A stretch of DNA of 64,000 nucleotides from Symsagittifera roscoffensis (Eukaryota > Xenacoelomorpha > Acoela > Convolutidae): contig NC_087069.1 in assembly GCF_963678635.1 (NCBI RefSeq), forward strand, positions 7,886,633-7,950,632. The letters run 5' to 3'. A program made the translations under genes and the position numbers. Below, in pieces: positions 44,151 to 54,804 of the stretch. Positions within the stretch are counted from its first letter, which is position 1. Each line of letters starts with the position of its first letter. Below the pieces are notes generated by a model that was not told the origin of the DNA, did no database searches, and was given only the letters and a program-made list of their open reading frames with translations.

Positions 44151-45163
44151 TTGCTTATTAATGCCATATCCCTTAAAAACCAAACGCCCTGATACATTTA
44201 CATGCAGACATGCTAGACCAAATTGTTGACATCTGTCTTTTTTGCGAAAGCTGGTTGGGTGTTAATGTTGATTATTCCTTCATGCTGCCTGGTTACCACC
44301 TGGAAAGACATGATCGAAGCCATAAGTATTCCAATAAGCAAACTGGAGGCGGAGTATGTGCATTTATTAGGCACAACCTGTCGTACGCACGGCTACATCC
44401 TCTCGGTTCCGATCTGTTTGAAATTTTGTGGCTTGACTTCTTCATAAGTCCTCTTGTTTTACTCTGCTTACTTTACTTCCATCCAGACGCCTGTAATGCG
44501 GAAGCAGTCTCCGAACATATTATTTCCACGGTTGAGAACAGCATGCAAAACACAGCCTACGGTTGCGTTGTCGTGTGTGGTGACCTGAGTTCCCTCGACA
44601 CAGGCCATATTTCGACTCATTGCAATTTGCATCTTGTTAACACCGACCTAACGCACGGAGCACGAATTCTTGACAAATTACTATGCGATGACCCGAATAG
44701 ATTCCAATGCTGCAAAACGTTGCCTCTTACAATATCAAGTGACCACCTGGGAGTTATTGCAAAGATCGCCAAATCCAAGCATTCACGCAGGGAAATAGTT
44801 TTCCGAGACCAATGTGTTCAATTTAAACGACCTTGCAATCTTGCATTGGATCAATGTGACTTTTCTCAAATTCTGCACACAAATGAGGTCAATCAGGCGG
44901 TTTCAGAATTGAGCCATGTCCTCACCTCGTATTTTAACCATTTCTGTCCCTTGCGTCGGATTTCTATAAGAAACACTGAGTCACCATTTGTCACACCAGT
45001 TGTAGAGCTTTTGCTTAAAAAGAAAAACAAGCTATTCAAGAAAAGGCGCTTTGATGATGCTTTAGCGGTTGCTGCAGAAATTTGCCACCAGATTTTTCCC
45101 AATAACTCTCGGAACAAAAAAATGGAAGCAAATCGTGGTAGAAGCAAGTCAACTATTATGTGA
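44151..45163 (+). pseudogene. LINE ORF2 endonuclease domain
   Basis: Starts near ATG 44151 (INAISLKN, the usual N-terminal block), shifts frame near 44190 and continues from 44210. Diagnostic pieces are CLFCESWL (the metal-binding Glu block), QTGGGVCAFIRHNL and, near 44735, SSDHLGVIAKI (the catalytic Asp-His near the domain end). The domain nicks target DNA to prime reverse transcription. A frameshift at about 45160 separates it from the reverse transcriptase. Confidence 0.75.
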
Positions 45164-46694
45164 AACGTGAACAACCCGTCATTGAAAACCACTTCGACGC
45201 AAATAAACTGAACTCTCATTATAATAATATTAGCACTAATCTCGTAAACACGCGGCCTCAAATCTATGACACACATGGCTACCAACTTCCTGTTGTTCAT
45301 GTACGCCAGGTGTTTAATTACATATCAAAGTTGAAAAAAACTACTGTTGGCCCTGACGGTCTGCCGTATTGTTTATACCGTTAAAAAACGCCCATAGTCT
45401 AGCAGAGCCCCTGACGCAAATTTTTAATCTGTCTTTATCAAGTTCGTTTTTTCCTGAAACTTGGAAAAATGGTTGCATGAAGCCTATTCCGAAGTGCCCC
45501 CGTCCATCTAAGTTTTCTGACGTGCGGCCTATTTGTCTGACTCCTATTATTGCTCGTGTGTTTGAGCGAATTGTCTTTGACAGCTTTGTATCTGAGCGAT
45601 ATCACTCAACCCTGTCGAACGATCAGTTCGGTTTCCGAAAAGGTTTCTCAACTACGTGCGCGCTTGCCAAGCTACTAAACGATGTGTACTACATCCGTTC
45701 AGAAAATGACTACGTTCGAATCATCACTCTTGATTTAAGCAAAGCGTTCGACTCTATTTCTCATTGTGCTGTTATTGATGGACTTCATAAGTCTCATTAT
45801 AACCCCTTTCTTATAAACTGGTACAACAGTTTTCTTTCTGGTTGCGTTCATTCGAATCTTGTAAACGATCAACTATCTCGTGAACTAACTACCAGTCAAG
45901 GCGTTCCGCAAGGAACAGTAAACGGACCACCGCTTTTCAACAGTGGTACAAATGACATATCAGTCACAACTGACATTCCTGAAAAACGGTGTAGACTCAC
46001 TAATTTCGCTGACGATTTTACCCCAGTTGTCGGAGGTCGCATAGGTGAACATGACTATGCCAGTGACGTTATTAATGCACTCGAAGTCCAGTTTAACTCC
46101 AAAAACTTGACGCTGAATGACGGTAAAACAAAAGAGGTTCTGTCATCGTTTAAAAAAGGAGGTCAACAACCTACAACTATTCCTGGAGTTGAACGTGTGA
46201 CGTCGCGAAAGATACTCGGTGTCATATTTGACGAAAATCTGTCGTTCGAGGAGCACATTACTGCTATCTGCAAAGCGTCAGTCTCATGTTTATATCTTTT
46301 GTTGCGCCTCAAACGTCTGAACTATACAGCGGAAGAGCTGAAATTACTTTATAAATCTTTAGTGATATCTCGACTACCTTACTGTGCGTCTGTTTGGGAT
46401 GTTACTTATTCATATTCACTAGATCAAATAGACCGAGTTCAGAACAAAGCACGATTTTTTGGTATTATTGAAGAAATTGAACCTATTCGCGAAATTATCC
46501 GCAAATCTGACTAGGCCATGCTACGCAAAAAAACCGAGACCGTGTATCTGCATCAGCTATATCATCTCCTAACACGCAGAACGGATTATGCTGCGGATAT
46601 GCTGCGACCCAGAAACGCTGGAGTTATGAAGATTAAATTGGAAAAACAACTCTGTATTTTTCCTTCGAGAGTTTTAAGAGGAGTGTACACTTAA
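45160..46694 (+). pseudogene. LINE ORF2 reverse transcriptase
   Basis: Segment 45160-45384 has the RT entry block TTVGPDGLPYCLY. After a frameshift, 45369-46514 carries VRPICLTPIIARVFERIV, QFGFRKGFSTTCAL, motif A LDLSKAFDSISH, motif B QGVPQGTVNGPPLFN and motif C NFADDF. Motif C is FADD where YADD is more common. TAG at 46512-46514 is premature: the same frame continues with a family-typical C-terminus to TAA 46692-46694. Confidence 0.85.
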
Positions 46695-46758
46695 ATTTGT
46701 AAACATGGATTGGATGTATTATCCGATATAAATAAAAGTTTTGTTGTTGTTGTTGTTT

Positions 46759-47285
46759 TACCGCTAGCTTAAATAGAATTTGGAACAACTTAGTTGCGCG
46801 GTATAAATTGCCATGCAATTTACTTCTTGCATTTGCCATGCATTTTAAATAGCATGCAGTTTTACTTCTTCTGTACACTTTCGACACAAACATGTAATTT
46901 CAAAAACCTGAATCATATCAGGTATCTTTTTAGAAGTTGTGACTTCCTGCACGAGCAGGCCGTAGCTTTGTGACATTCGACCAGAATATATCAAAATGTA
47001 AATTCAGCATATTCGAAGTTTTAGCAGTAAAACTTCCGAATTGGCGGTTTTGAGGGAATAAGAGCGTTATTGGAACAATTGGCCAAACGGTGAGGGCTAG
47101 AATATTCTGGTGTTTTGAAATTTTGAAAATTCGAATTATGACGTCATATTTCTGAGAAACGTCAGAAACGGCCATTTTGGCAAGAAAGTAAAAGAAAAAC
47201 ACAACAACATTAGTTGCGATTGCGAGAACAACGGAAATTGTGATTAAGAAACGACAACAAATCGCGGAGTTAACAGAGAAAGTTC
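46759..47285. other. Satellite remnant and spacer
   Basis: About 40 bp of satellite monomer resume after the LINE (CCGCTAGCTTAAATAGAATTTGG), followed by sequence in which 46870-46925 resembles 90-170. No gene is seen. The start of the LTR element must lie in or after this stretch but I cannot place it. Confidence 0.5.
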
Positions 47286-47289
47286 CGAG

Positions 47290-47339
47290 TTGCAACTATT
47301 GTGTCGCTACAATAGTTGCAAAGCCGTTGCGAACAACGG
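47290..47339 (+). other. Two adjacent hairpins at the start of the 5' region
   Basis: TTGCAACTATTGT (47290-47302) pairs perfectly with ACAATAGTTGCAA (47309-47321) around a 6-base loop. Immediately after, CCGTT (47324-47328) pairs with AACGG (47335-47339). A GAAGGGTGG motif follows directly. Confidence 0.7.
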
Positions 47340-47373
47340 TGAAGGGTGGAAGACAGCCTTCCGGGTTAAGGAG

Positions 47374-47415
47374 GAATCAAGCTTAACGTGCTTGATTCAG
47401 TGGATTCAACAATCC
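47374..47415 (+). other. Hairpin module 1 (two stem-loops)
   Basis: GAATCAAGC (47374-47382) pairs with GCTTGATTC (47390-47398) around loop TTAACGT, then GGATT (47402-47406) pairs with AATCC (47411-47415). A related module at 49160-49200 keeps both stems with paired base changes. Confidence 0.7.
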
Positions 47416-48680
47416 GTAAGGGTTTTAGGACTGAAACTTTTATAATCTTGTATTAACTTTTAGCTTCCCTGTCATGTCCTGACTTGAATTTAATTAATAT
47501 CTGAATTCGTTTTGATAAGGATGAGAAGCTAGGAGTTGGGGGAAAGGGTTGATCCATCTTCGATGGAGATGATGATTTTTATCTACTGAACAAAAACAAT
47601 AATAATTCAATAAATAGTAGTAGCCCTGTTTTTAGGAGTGACCTCGTGGTCTGGGGATACTGAGACCCAGCCATGAGCTCACTATTTGCATGTTATCTAG
47701 TTAATTTGAGCGTTCTGGTCGAAGCCGGAAAACAGTAACGTTTTTTGTCGACCCGATGTTAGAAAGACCACCGAAAGTACTGGCTTGGTAGAGACGGTTA
47801 AAAGCATGTAAAGCTCTGTTTAGACGTTAGCCAATCGTCTTAGGACGTAGTTTTATTTTCCGTCGATATGTATCTTCCGGGCGAATGTTACATAGATGTT
47901 TTTATGGCGCTCCTGGGTGTTATTCTTTTTTAACATCATGATCGGCAGAACCGTTAACGAGCACTCCGCGCCGAGCGGATGCTCACATTAACGCCCTTAA
48001 AAGGCCTAAACCACCGGGCTGGAAGGGTAGTTCGGAACACGGAAGCCTTCCGGATTACCGTGAATAATTTTTTTACCTAGTTAAGACCGAAATTTCCGTT
48101 AAGACCGACGGAAGGGTGGGGGGAATCGCGAACCTGTCATCTCCTGAGAGGTTCGTGACCAAAATTACTTAAAGACATATATAAAACCAAACAAAAAGTA
48201 GTATAGTACCAAAGAAAAACAAAAAAACACAAAAAATAACCGAAAAAACCAAAAACAGTAAAAAAGTAAAAAATCAGTAGAAATCATCCCCCCAGACAAG
48301 ATGTGATCCAACCCCCCCGTTTGTTGTTGATAGATATATTGTTGTTACCGGAAATTATATCAGTCAAGATTGTTACGATCAATTCTGTGACCCGTTTGTG
48401 AGGCTTGTACTGTAAGGTTATTTGAGCACTTAAGCACGTTAATGATAAATTGCGCTCAATCCGGAAGGGTCAGCTGATTTGCGCTCAATTCGGAAGGGTC
48501 TTGGGAGAAGACCGATCCGGCAAGCAGTACAAGGAGCAACAAAAAGGGGCTCAACGACAACAACAATCGAGTGTTGGGTATCGTTAACAAGTTTTGTATC
48601 CCTTTTGGTACAAAAAGTAAGATAGTGATCTGTGGGGGGCTCGACAGTGCTGCACTGTAGTGACCATTCACCGAACTGCG

Positions 48681-48713
48681 AATATCCGAGTTAAGCACCT
48701 TAATTCGGATATT
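48681..48713 (+). other. Long hairpin before a CCGGAGGG motif
   Basis: AATATCCGA pairs with TCGGATATT and the inner TTAAG pairs with CTTAA around CAC, giving about 15 bp with one G-T position. CCCGGAGGGA follows within 10 bases. Confidence 0.65.
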
Positions 48714-49159
48714 AAACATACCCGGAGGGATTTAGTATTACTACTATTATTACTTATATAGCTTATATTAATATTCCTATATCGTTTTTCAGTGAAAAAC
48801 AGAGAAAACAGACCGGTTTTTAAGGTCAAAATAGCGATATTTTGATCCCCCCACAAATCGCGATTTTTGATATATTGATATTTTTTGAAACGGAAAAAAG
48901 CGCTAAATTAGTGTGTTATATCGTAATTGCACTACTATAATAGATAGAACCGGTTAACTTTAGTTCGGAAGTGGTTGGAACTGTTTTGGTACCAAAAAAC
49001 CGAATTTTCCCAATTTTTGATAATACGAAACACTCTAAAATCAGAAAATTTTTTGAAATTTTTAAGTTAGGACAGTAAAAATAGTTGTTTTGACAACTTC
49101 CACTAGTGAATCTACGACTTTTAAGACCCGCTACCCGAAAGCCCTCCGTGTTGCAGAAA

Positions 49160-49200
49160 AATCGAACTTAACGAGTTTGATTTGGTGGATTCATCAATCC
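49160..49200 (+). other. Hairpin module 2 (two stem-loops)
   Basis: AATCGAAC (49160-49167) pairs with GTTTGATT (49175-49182) with one G-T pair around loop TTAACGA; GGATT (49187-49191) pairs with AATCC (49196-49200). GGAGGGGT follows at once. Loop size and stem order match module 1. Confidence 0.7.
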
Positions 49201-49615
49201 GGAGGGGTACAGGTAGCATAGTTTTTCGCAAATTTTTGCAATTAAAGCGTTTTAGATCGGGTCTTTTGCATTGAACGAGAAGAGTATAGGCCTTCTGAGC
49301 TCGGATCAATAATTTTTAGGTCGAAAGGAACAGAATTGCGAAAAAAGTTAGGCGGAACCTATAATAGAGAAAAATTTTGAGTTTGGAAGAAAGACGTTTT
49401 GGCTAATAACTTTTCGACGACTGGACAGATTCAGTTGATCTTGGTACCATTAGATCAGAAATTAGCTTAGCTTACTAGTAGAAACAAGAATCATTCGAAA
49501 AAGCAAGCGCGAAAATTTTTTGAAACTGTTTTTAGCAAATTCCTCAATTTGGAAGGGTACACCCTTCACGTTTTATAAAATTTTTTTGGAAAGCCCTTAA
49601 ACCTCTACCAAAAGG

Positions 49616-49633
49616 TGGCAGCGATTGACCTAA
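49616..49633 (+). promoter_or_regulatory. Candidate primer-binding site
   Basis: TGGCAGCGATTGACC begins with TGG, the complement of a tRNA CCA end, about 535 bp before the Gag ATG. I cannot match it to a tRNA without a search, so this is tentative. Confidence 0.25.
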
Positions 49634-50151
49634 GTAATTTAAGACAGTTTTAGACAAAAAGGGAGGACTAAAGGCTCAAGAAGACCTTAATAGAGTCGAA
49701 ATTAGGCAAGTGATAAGACCCTTCACCGTTAGTGTGAATTGTCAAATAAGAGGCTTAACTTCAATCCGGAGGGGTCTAGGAAAGGATCATATACCCTTCA
49801 CAGTTAATTCAAACAGCATAATAAAAAAGCAGAACGTATCCGGAGGGGTAAAGGTTAAAATACAAGAAACTTCAGAAAAGCTACTTTGTGATTGTTTGGG
49901 TAGTCAGTGCACTATCTTTTGAATTGACTGATAACATCATTTTGTGCTAGTTCTCAAATCTTACGTTTGACATTCGATTAGTGTGAATAAATTATATTCA
50001 AGCTGTATTCTGATAACATAAAGGGATTCGTGGTCACTAGTTAATAAAAACTTGTGAAATTTATTGTTTTGTGTTATTTTATTAAAAGTCAGACTAGAAA
50101 GTCACCAGAAATCGAATTGAGTGTATAGGCTTGAGATGGTACAAATAGGAA

Positions 50152-51339
50152 ATGAGTCTAGACAAGTCAAGAATACCTAAACGAGGTAATAGTTCTAGAA
50201 AATTCATACCTGAGAAGCAAAGAAAAACAATGACCAACCCTTTTGTGGAACGGATCACACGAACCCGGACTGGCAAAGGGAAGATGGTTTCAGGCAGAAT
50301 GGTTGAAACCAGGAGTCAGAAGTCCTCAGACGAGCAAAAAGCTATGTTAGAAGTGGCGGTCCATCCGGACCAGGCCGTGCATGAGAACGAAGAAATGCAT
50401 GGGCCGGCCGGGAGAGGGAACAGAAGGCTAGCGAGTGAATCTACTCCGGTAGAACAAGGCCAAGATTTTGCCACTCCCACCGGGACACTGGACCGACGGG
50501 AGATGTCGGAACTGTCCGACATCTCTACTGAGATTGTGGCAACTAGGAGATCTCCCACAGACAATACCATGATGGCGGATGTGACGGAGAGACAGACTAC
50601 GTCTTCATCGTTCACAGAAAGAATGAAGAACACTTTAGGGAATATCTTCCCATTCACCATGGGAGTGGGTACAGGAAATGAAGGTGATTCCCAAGAGGAA
50701 GAAGAGGACGATGATGAGCAAGTGGACTTTGGATCTCAAGTCAGCCTCAATAGTTCGACCCAGGAGAATGAGGCATACGTCGAAAGAGAGACTGGAACCA
50801 TGGACAAATTTGGTGTGGTGAGAACGATAAGTAAAGACGCAAACACACGAGACCAGTCGAGAGGCTTTGCGATCGTGACGAATACAGAACCGCGAACTGG
50901 AGAGAATAGAAACAAAGGGCTAGGCGAGGCATTGACGGATCCTGAATTGGATAGTGAAAAGACATCGAGACAGAGAATAAGAGCCCGGATCTCGACCAGC
51001 ACGAAGCTACGTGGGACTGACAGGGTGACACCGCCACTAGTGACGCCACTCGTGGATAACGGGGCAGCATTAGAAGAAGCCTTGAACAGCATCGTGGCCA
51101 GTATAGGAGATTAAAACGAACATATGTCCATAAAGATGAGTGAACTAGAAAGAGCGGTCCACGTTGAAAGAGAAAGTCTGTGGGAAGAGATAAACCGAAA
51201 TAGACAAGAAGTTGGTAGGAGCGAGAAACGCTTGAAAGAAAGAACGGACGAGCACGTAGCAAAGAACCTGTGGCGAATGACAAGAGAAGCGGAACAGAGA
51301 GAGTTACGCTTAAGAGACGACATGGAAAAGAAAAGTTAA
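50152..51339 (+). pseudogene. Gag N-terminal region, low complexity
   Basis: ATG 50152 opens 320 codons to TAA 51112-51114, and the same frame resumes at once (MSIKMSELERAV) to 51339, so a single nonsense change interrupts it. The sequence is hydrophilic with an acidic run (EEEEDDDEQ) and many Ser, Thr and Arg, then a coiled-coil-like Arg/Glu-rich stretch. No fold is recognised. By position it is the N-terminus of Gag. A frameshift near 51300 leads into 51270-51476 and another into the capsid frame at 51473. Confidence 0.55.
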
Positions 51340-51476
51340 CGCAACAAGAGCAGACTCTTGGGACTCTTGACACAAAGTTAGAAGCCATGATGGAGAGGCG
51401 AACTCAGGCTATCATGGACAGGTTGGACGGGCTACTAGGAAGCAGGAGTGGACAAGAGAAGGAGAACCGAAGGTGA
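51270..51476 (+). pseudogene. Gag linker segment in a shifted frame
   Basis: Sixty-odd codons with coiled-coil character (LGTLDTKLEAMMERRTQAIM) join the N-terminal Gag piece to the capsid piece; TGA 51474-51476 overlaps the start of the next frame. The order suggests one original Gag with two indels. Confidence 0.45.
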
Positions 51477-53440
51477 ACTTCAATGACCATCAAAGGAGAC
51501 GGACAGATGGATCCACTAGAGGCAGGGGCAGCTCATCAGGCTATACCACAAGGGATCATAGAACAAGGGGCCCCAACAGTAGGGCAAGTTCAACAGGGAA
51601 TAGGCAGACCTCGAATAAAAGACCGACACAAGGCACACATGCAACTGGGAGAGGTGATTCCAGTAACAGGAGAAATGCCAGTCCAAGGAGGAGTCATATG
51701 GGCCAAGGGGGAAACACTTACGTCGATTCGGATTGCCGGGATGCACCGCATGCAGAGCCTTCGACAAGGTGTGAGGACACTCAGGCGGGACACTCAAGGG
51801 ATGCTACGGCAAGGGCCACAGCCTTTGAGCCCCTAAACAGGTCTCTGGAGACATTCCTTACAAGGCTATCCAGAACCAAAGAACGCAGTGAAAAATCCAG
51901 AAGGGTCTTTAAGAAACCAAGGTGCTATAAAGACGAATCTGATGGCTGTATTGATACCTGGATAGAGGTAATGAAACTGCATTTCGAGGAGGAAGACTTG
52001 TCGGAAAGACAAGAGTGCAGTTCACTTACCAGTAACTTGGAAGGGACAGCCCTGAACTGCGTCAGGGCTAAGAAGCAATATCAGCGTGACACAGCCGAGA
52101 AGATCTTCGAAATCTTGTTAAATCGTTTTGGATCAGGGGTGCAGGGGCACCAAGCAATGATGCGCTTCGAGAAACGGAGGCAACGAGAAGATGAAACGAT
52201 AGACAAATTTCTCGATGACTTGGAAATGCTGAGAAGACGCAGCCAACCGGATGAGTCAAACCGAAGGATGAACCTGGCGGTAGCCTCAAAGTTCATCGAT
52301 GGTGTGAAAAATGATGAACTTCGAACAATGCTAGCAACGCATTACACACCAATATCAACGAATGCGCCAACACCAGAGGAGTTGAGGCTTAAGTCAAAGG
52401 AGTATCTTTTGTTGAAACCTCCTTCGACGTCTGGATACTACAAGAACAATTATGGTAACTTTAACAGCGGACCAGCAAACCAAGGGAAGAATTGGTATAA
52501 ACCGAGGGATGATATGGAGAAGAGACGCTCTTGTGCCAATTGCAGTTCAACGGATCATCATGTATCAGCATGCCCAACTTACAAACAAGGCATGAAAGCA
52601 ATAGGATTTAGCCTTGAGGACGAACATGGGTCAGAATTGGACCATGAGGATTTCATGAGAGGAGTAAATGCAAAATTCGGCCCGAGGTGTTTCTTTTGCA
52701 ACTTGGAAGGTCATTTTAAATCAGATTGTCCGCAATTCTGGGATGCAGTGGCAGACATTAAGCATCCAAGACATGAAGAAGCTCTGTCAGGAGTGAAAGC
52801 CAGCAAGGCTCGCCTGTTGAGTGAAGCGGAGGCACGCAGAAAGGATAAACCTCAAGAGCTGGTGGCAAAGAAAATGCGAACGGTAACAGAAGAAACACGT
52901 GAACCGGAACCAGCAAATACGGCTGATGACTTCAAAATCGATTATAGGGCAGCCGCGAGGGATGCTCTAAATAGAGTGCAGCAGGAACTAGTGACAAAAG
53001 AGATCGAACAAAAGGTGAAACTCGAGCTGGAGAATGAGAAACTTTAGAAGAAACTGAACGCCTTCGAAGCAACGGAGGTTGAAGAGACAAAAGCACCAAG
53101 CAGTTTGAGCATGAAACTTAATGTGATCTCTGGTCAGAGGTTCGGTATGGTACCGCAAGGAAGCAAAATACAGTCGATAATCTCGGTGGCAGCACATCAG
53201 GTAATGAGAAATCTGAGTGAGCCATCTGAGTTTACTTTGATGCATTTGGACACATATGCAGACTATCTGAGGCAGGTGGAGCCACGCACCGAGTCGAGAG
53301 CTGTGCGGGCACTACTAACGACGGGTGGCCCTCGCATGAAGAGACTTCGTGGACGCTACCTAGAGGTCTATGGGCCGTATCAAATGATGCTGAACGTGGA
53401 TGGAATCAGTATCTACACCAGGACTTGTGTGGCAACATGA
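51473..53440 (+). pseudogene. Gag capsid and nucleocapsid
   Basis: The open frame to TAG 53045-53047 continues in the same frame to TGA at 53438-53440, so one nonsense change splits it. After an Arg/Ser/Gly-rich start comes a retrotransposon-type capsid (DGCIDTWIEVMKLHF, GTALNCVRAKKQY, FEKRRQREDETIDKFLDDL) at about 51930-52260. Two CCHC zinc knuckles follow: CANCSSTDHHVSAC near 52532 and CFFCNLEGHFKSDC near 52688, both C-x2-C-x4-H-x4-C. The protein would form particles and bind the element RNA. The last ~110 codons after the stop are basic and unassigned. Confidence 0.8.
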
Positions 53441-53912
53441 TGACCAAATGGGGCAGATCTATTTGGGTGAGGAGGAGGAAGTCCGTAGGATTGGCCATGA
53501 CGCAATGATGGAACAAGATGCTGTACATATTGGGTATGAAGCAGATGTGACCGCACATCTGCTCGACACCAACGGAACGAAAATTGGAGTCACAGGGCTA
53601 CTGGACACAGGAGCGGTAGTGAGTGTGATGCCGATAAAAACTTGGGAAAGAATGGGCTTCACGAGGGAAGATCTAATTCCAACGAATCTCCGACTGGCCG
53701 CCGCCAATCGAGGAGCAATCTGCGTAGCCGGAAGAACACCAATAACGGTCCTCCACATGGGAGGATGGGATCATTGGATGAGCTTCCTGGTGGTAGAGAA
53801 TTTGGACGACGCCGACCAATTCATCTTGGGCAGAGATTTTGTCAGGAATTTTGACGTGATGATTGACTTGAACAATGGTCTGATACGGATTAGAAACCCG
53901 GAAGTATGTTAA
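53400..53912 (+). CDS. Retropepsin-type aspartic protease
   Basis: The frame is +1 relative to Gag and overlaps it by about 40 bases, which could be a programmed shift or an indel. GLLDTGAVVSVMP holds the catalytic D-T-G (about 53600) and FILGRDFVRNFDV the conserved I-L-G block near the domain end (about 53822), as expected for a ~100-residue retropepsin subunit. Its job would be to process Gag-Pol. The frame ends at TAA 53910-53912 where an intact Pol would be expected to continue. Confidence 0.8.
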   Translation: MESVSTPGLVWQHDDQMGQIYLGEEEEVRRIGHDAMMEQDAVHIGYEADVTAHLLDTNGTKIGVTGLLDTGAVVSVMPIKTWERMGFTREDLIPTNLRLAAANRGAICVAGRTPITVLHMGGWDHWMSFLVVENLDDADQFILGRDFVRNFDVMIDLNNGLIRIRNPEVC

Positions 53913-54160
53913 GAAACCAATTTATAGGATAATAACAGAGGAAAACAAGGTACCAATTTTTTTAGACAGAAAAGATAAACTACAAAACTCATTTTTAGAA
54001 TGAGAAGTTTAAATTCATTAAGCGATAGTAAACAGGTTTGTTTAGTACGGAATCCAAATAGTCAGAGTTCGGTGATTTTAGGCCGGTGCTTCTCGGTAAC
54101 GCGAAACGGACTGTGTGTCAGTGTGTTTTTGAACACACTGGAGACCACGGTTTCAATCCA
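53913..54160 (+). pseudogene. Pol linker between protease and reverse transcriptase, decayed
   Basis: In the same frame as the protease after several stops, NSLSDSKQVCLVRNPN and SVILGRCFSVTRNGL lead into RGKKLGYALPIRTDYEE at the start of the inverted repeat. This is the connector that precedes reverse transcriptase in gypsy-like Pol proteins. Confidence 0.5.
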
Positions 54161-54700
54161 GCGTGGAAAGAAGCTTGGTTACGCTTTGCCGATTAGGACC
54201 GACTATGAGGAGACACAAAATTGGAAGAAACATAATGTGAAAGACTGTCCTTATCATGCCAATAAATTGTTTTCAATGAAATCCGAAACGGACGACGGCT
54301 TAACAAGCTGCTCGAATTTTCCGGAACGCCCCTCGTCATATGAACTAGATTCTGACAAACCGGTTTAACCAGAAATAGAACATTTAAAAGGGAAAATAGG
54401 TGAGGGAGATTTAGAAAAATTGCGGGACGTTTTAAATCGGAATGCAGATGTATTTTCGAAACATAAAATCTAGTTAAATGTTCTAGTTCTGGTTAAACCG
54501 GTTTGTCAGAATCTAGTTCATATGACGAGGGGCGTTCCGGAAAATTCGAGCAGCTTGATAAGCCGACGTCCGTTTCGGATTTCATTGAAAATAATTCAAT
54601 GGCATGATAAGGACAGTCTTTCACATTAAGTTTCTTCCAATTTTGTGTCTCCTCATAGTCGGTCATCATCGGCAAAGCGTAACCAAGCTTCTTTCCACGC
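54161..54700. repeat. Inverted repeat (two ~227-bp arms) replacing reverse transcriptase
   Basis: 54161-54387 is the reverse complement of 54474-54700 at roughly 95%, with an 86-bp spacer. The spacer contains LRDVLNRNADVFSKHKI, the segment just before the reverse transcriptase core. An identical 89-bp direct repeat, 54334-54422 and 54719-54807, then joins to RNase H. No palm motif (YVDD-type) is present anywhere, so the reverse transcriptase was removed in the same event. Confidence 0.88.
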
Positions 54701-54804
54701 GTGACAAACATTTAAAATCGTCATATGAACTAGATTCTGACAAACCGGTTTAACCAGAAATAGAACATTTAAAAGGGAAAATAGGTGAGGGAGATTTAGA
54801 AAAA

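Larger units (their letters stand above)
43924..46758 (+). mobile_element. 5'-truncated non-LTR retrotransposon (CR1/jockey-like LINE)
   Basis: Inserted into a satellite monomer between GAGTTGTAC (43923) and CCGCTAGC (46761); TAC occurs at both joints and may be a 3-bp duplication or ambiguity. It contains the end of ORF1, an apurinic-type endonuclease and a reverse transcriptase, and ends in a TTG-repeat tail (TTTTGTTGTTGTTG). About 2.8 kb remain. Its base composition is clearly less AT-rich than the satellite. Several frameshifts and a premature stop show it is inactive. Clade assignment is inference from motif style. Confidence 0.88.
47286..50151 (+). other. Long non-coding, hairpin-rich 5' region (putative LTR and leader)
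   Basis: No convincing ORF precedes the Gag ATG at 50152. The region holds several strong hairpins (47290-47339, 47374-47415, 48681-48713, 49160-49200), repeated CCGGAGGGGT/CGGAAGGGT motifs, an A-rich tract at 48180-48290, an AATAAA at about 47610 and a candidate primer-binding site at 49616. This fits an unusually long 5' LTR plus leader, but the LTR borders are not proven. Confidence 0.45.

Noticed and set aside
46930-47295. 121-codon minus-strand ORF between LINE and LTR element
   Set aside because: Hydrophobic segment but no family, no conserved start context, and it overlaps the hairpin region.
47286-49615. Firm 5' LTR call
   Set aside because: No second LTR is in the window, so borders cannot be tested; reported only as a putative LTR/leader.
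50316-51388. Long minus-strand ORFs antisense to Gag
   Set aside because: They arise from low stop density opposite a GC-richer coding region and show no family motifs.
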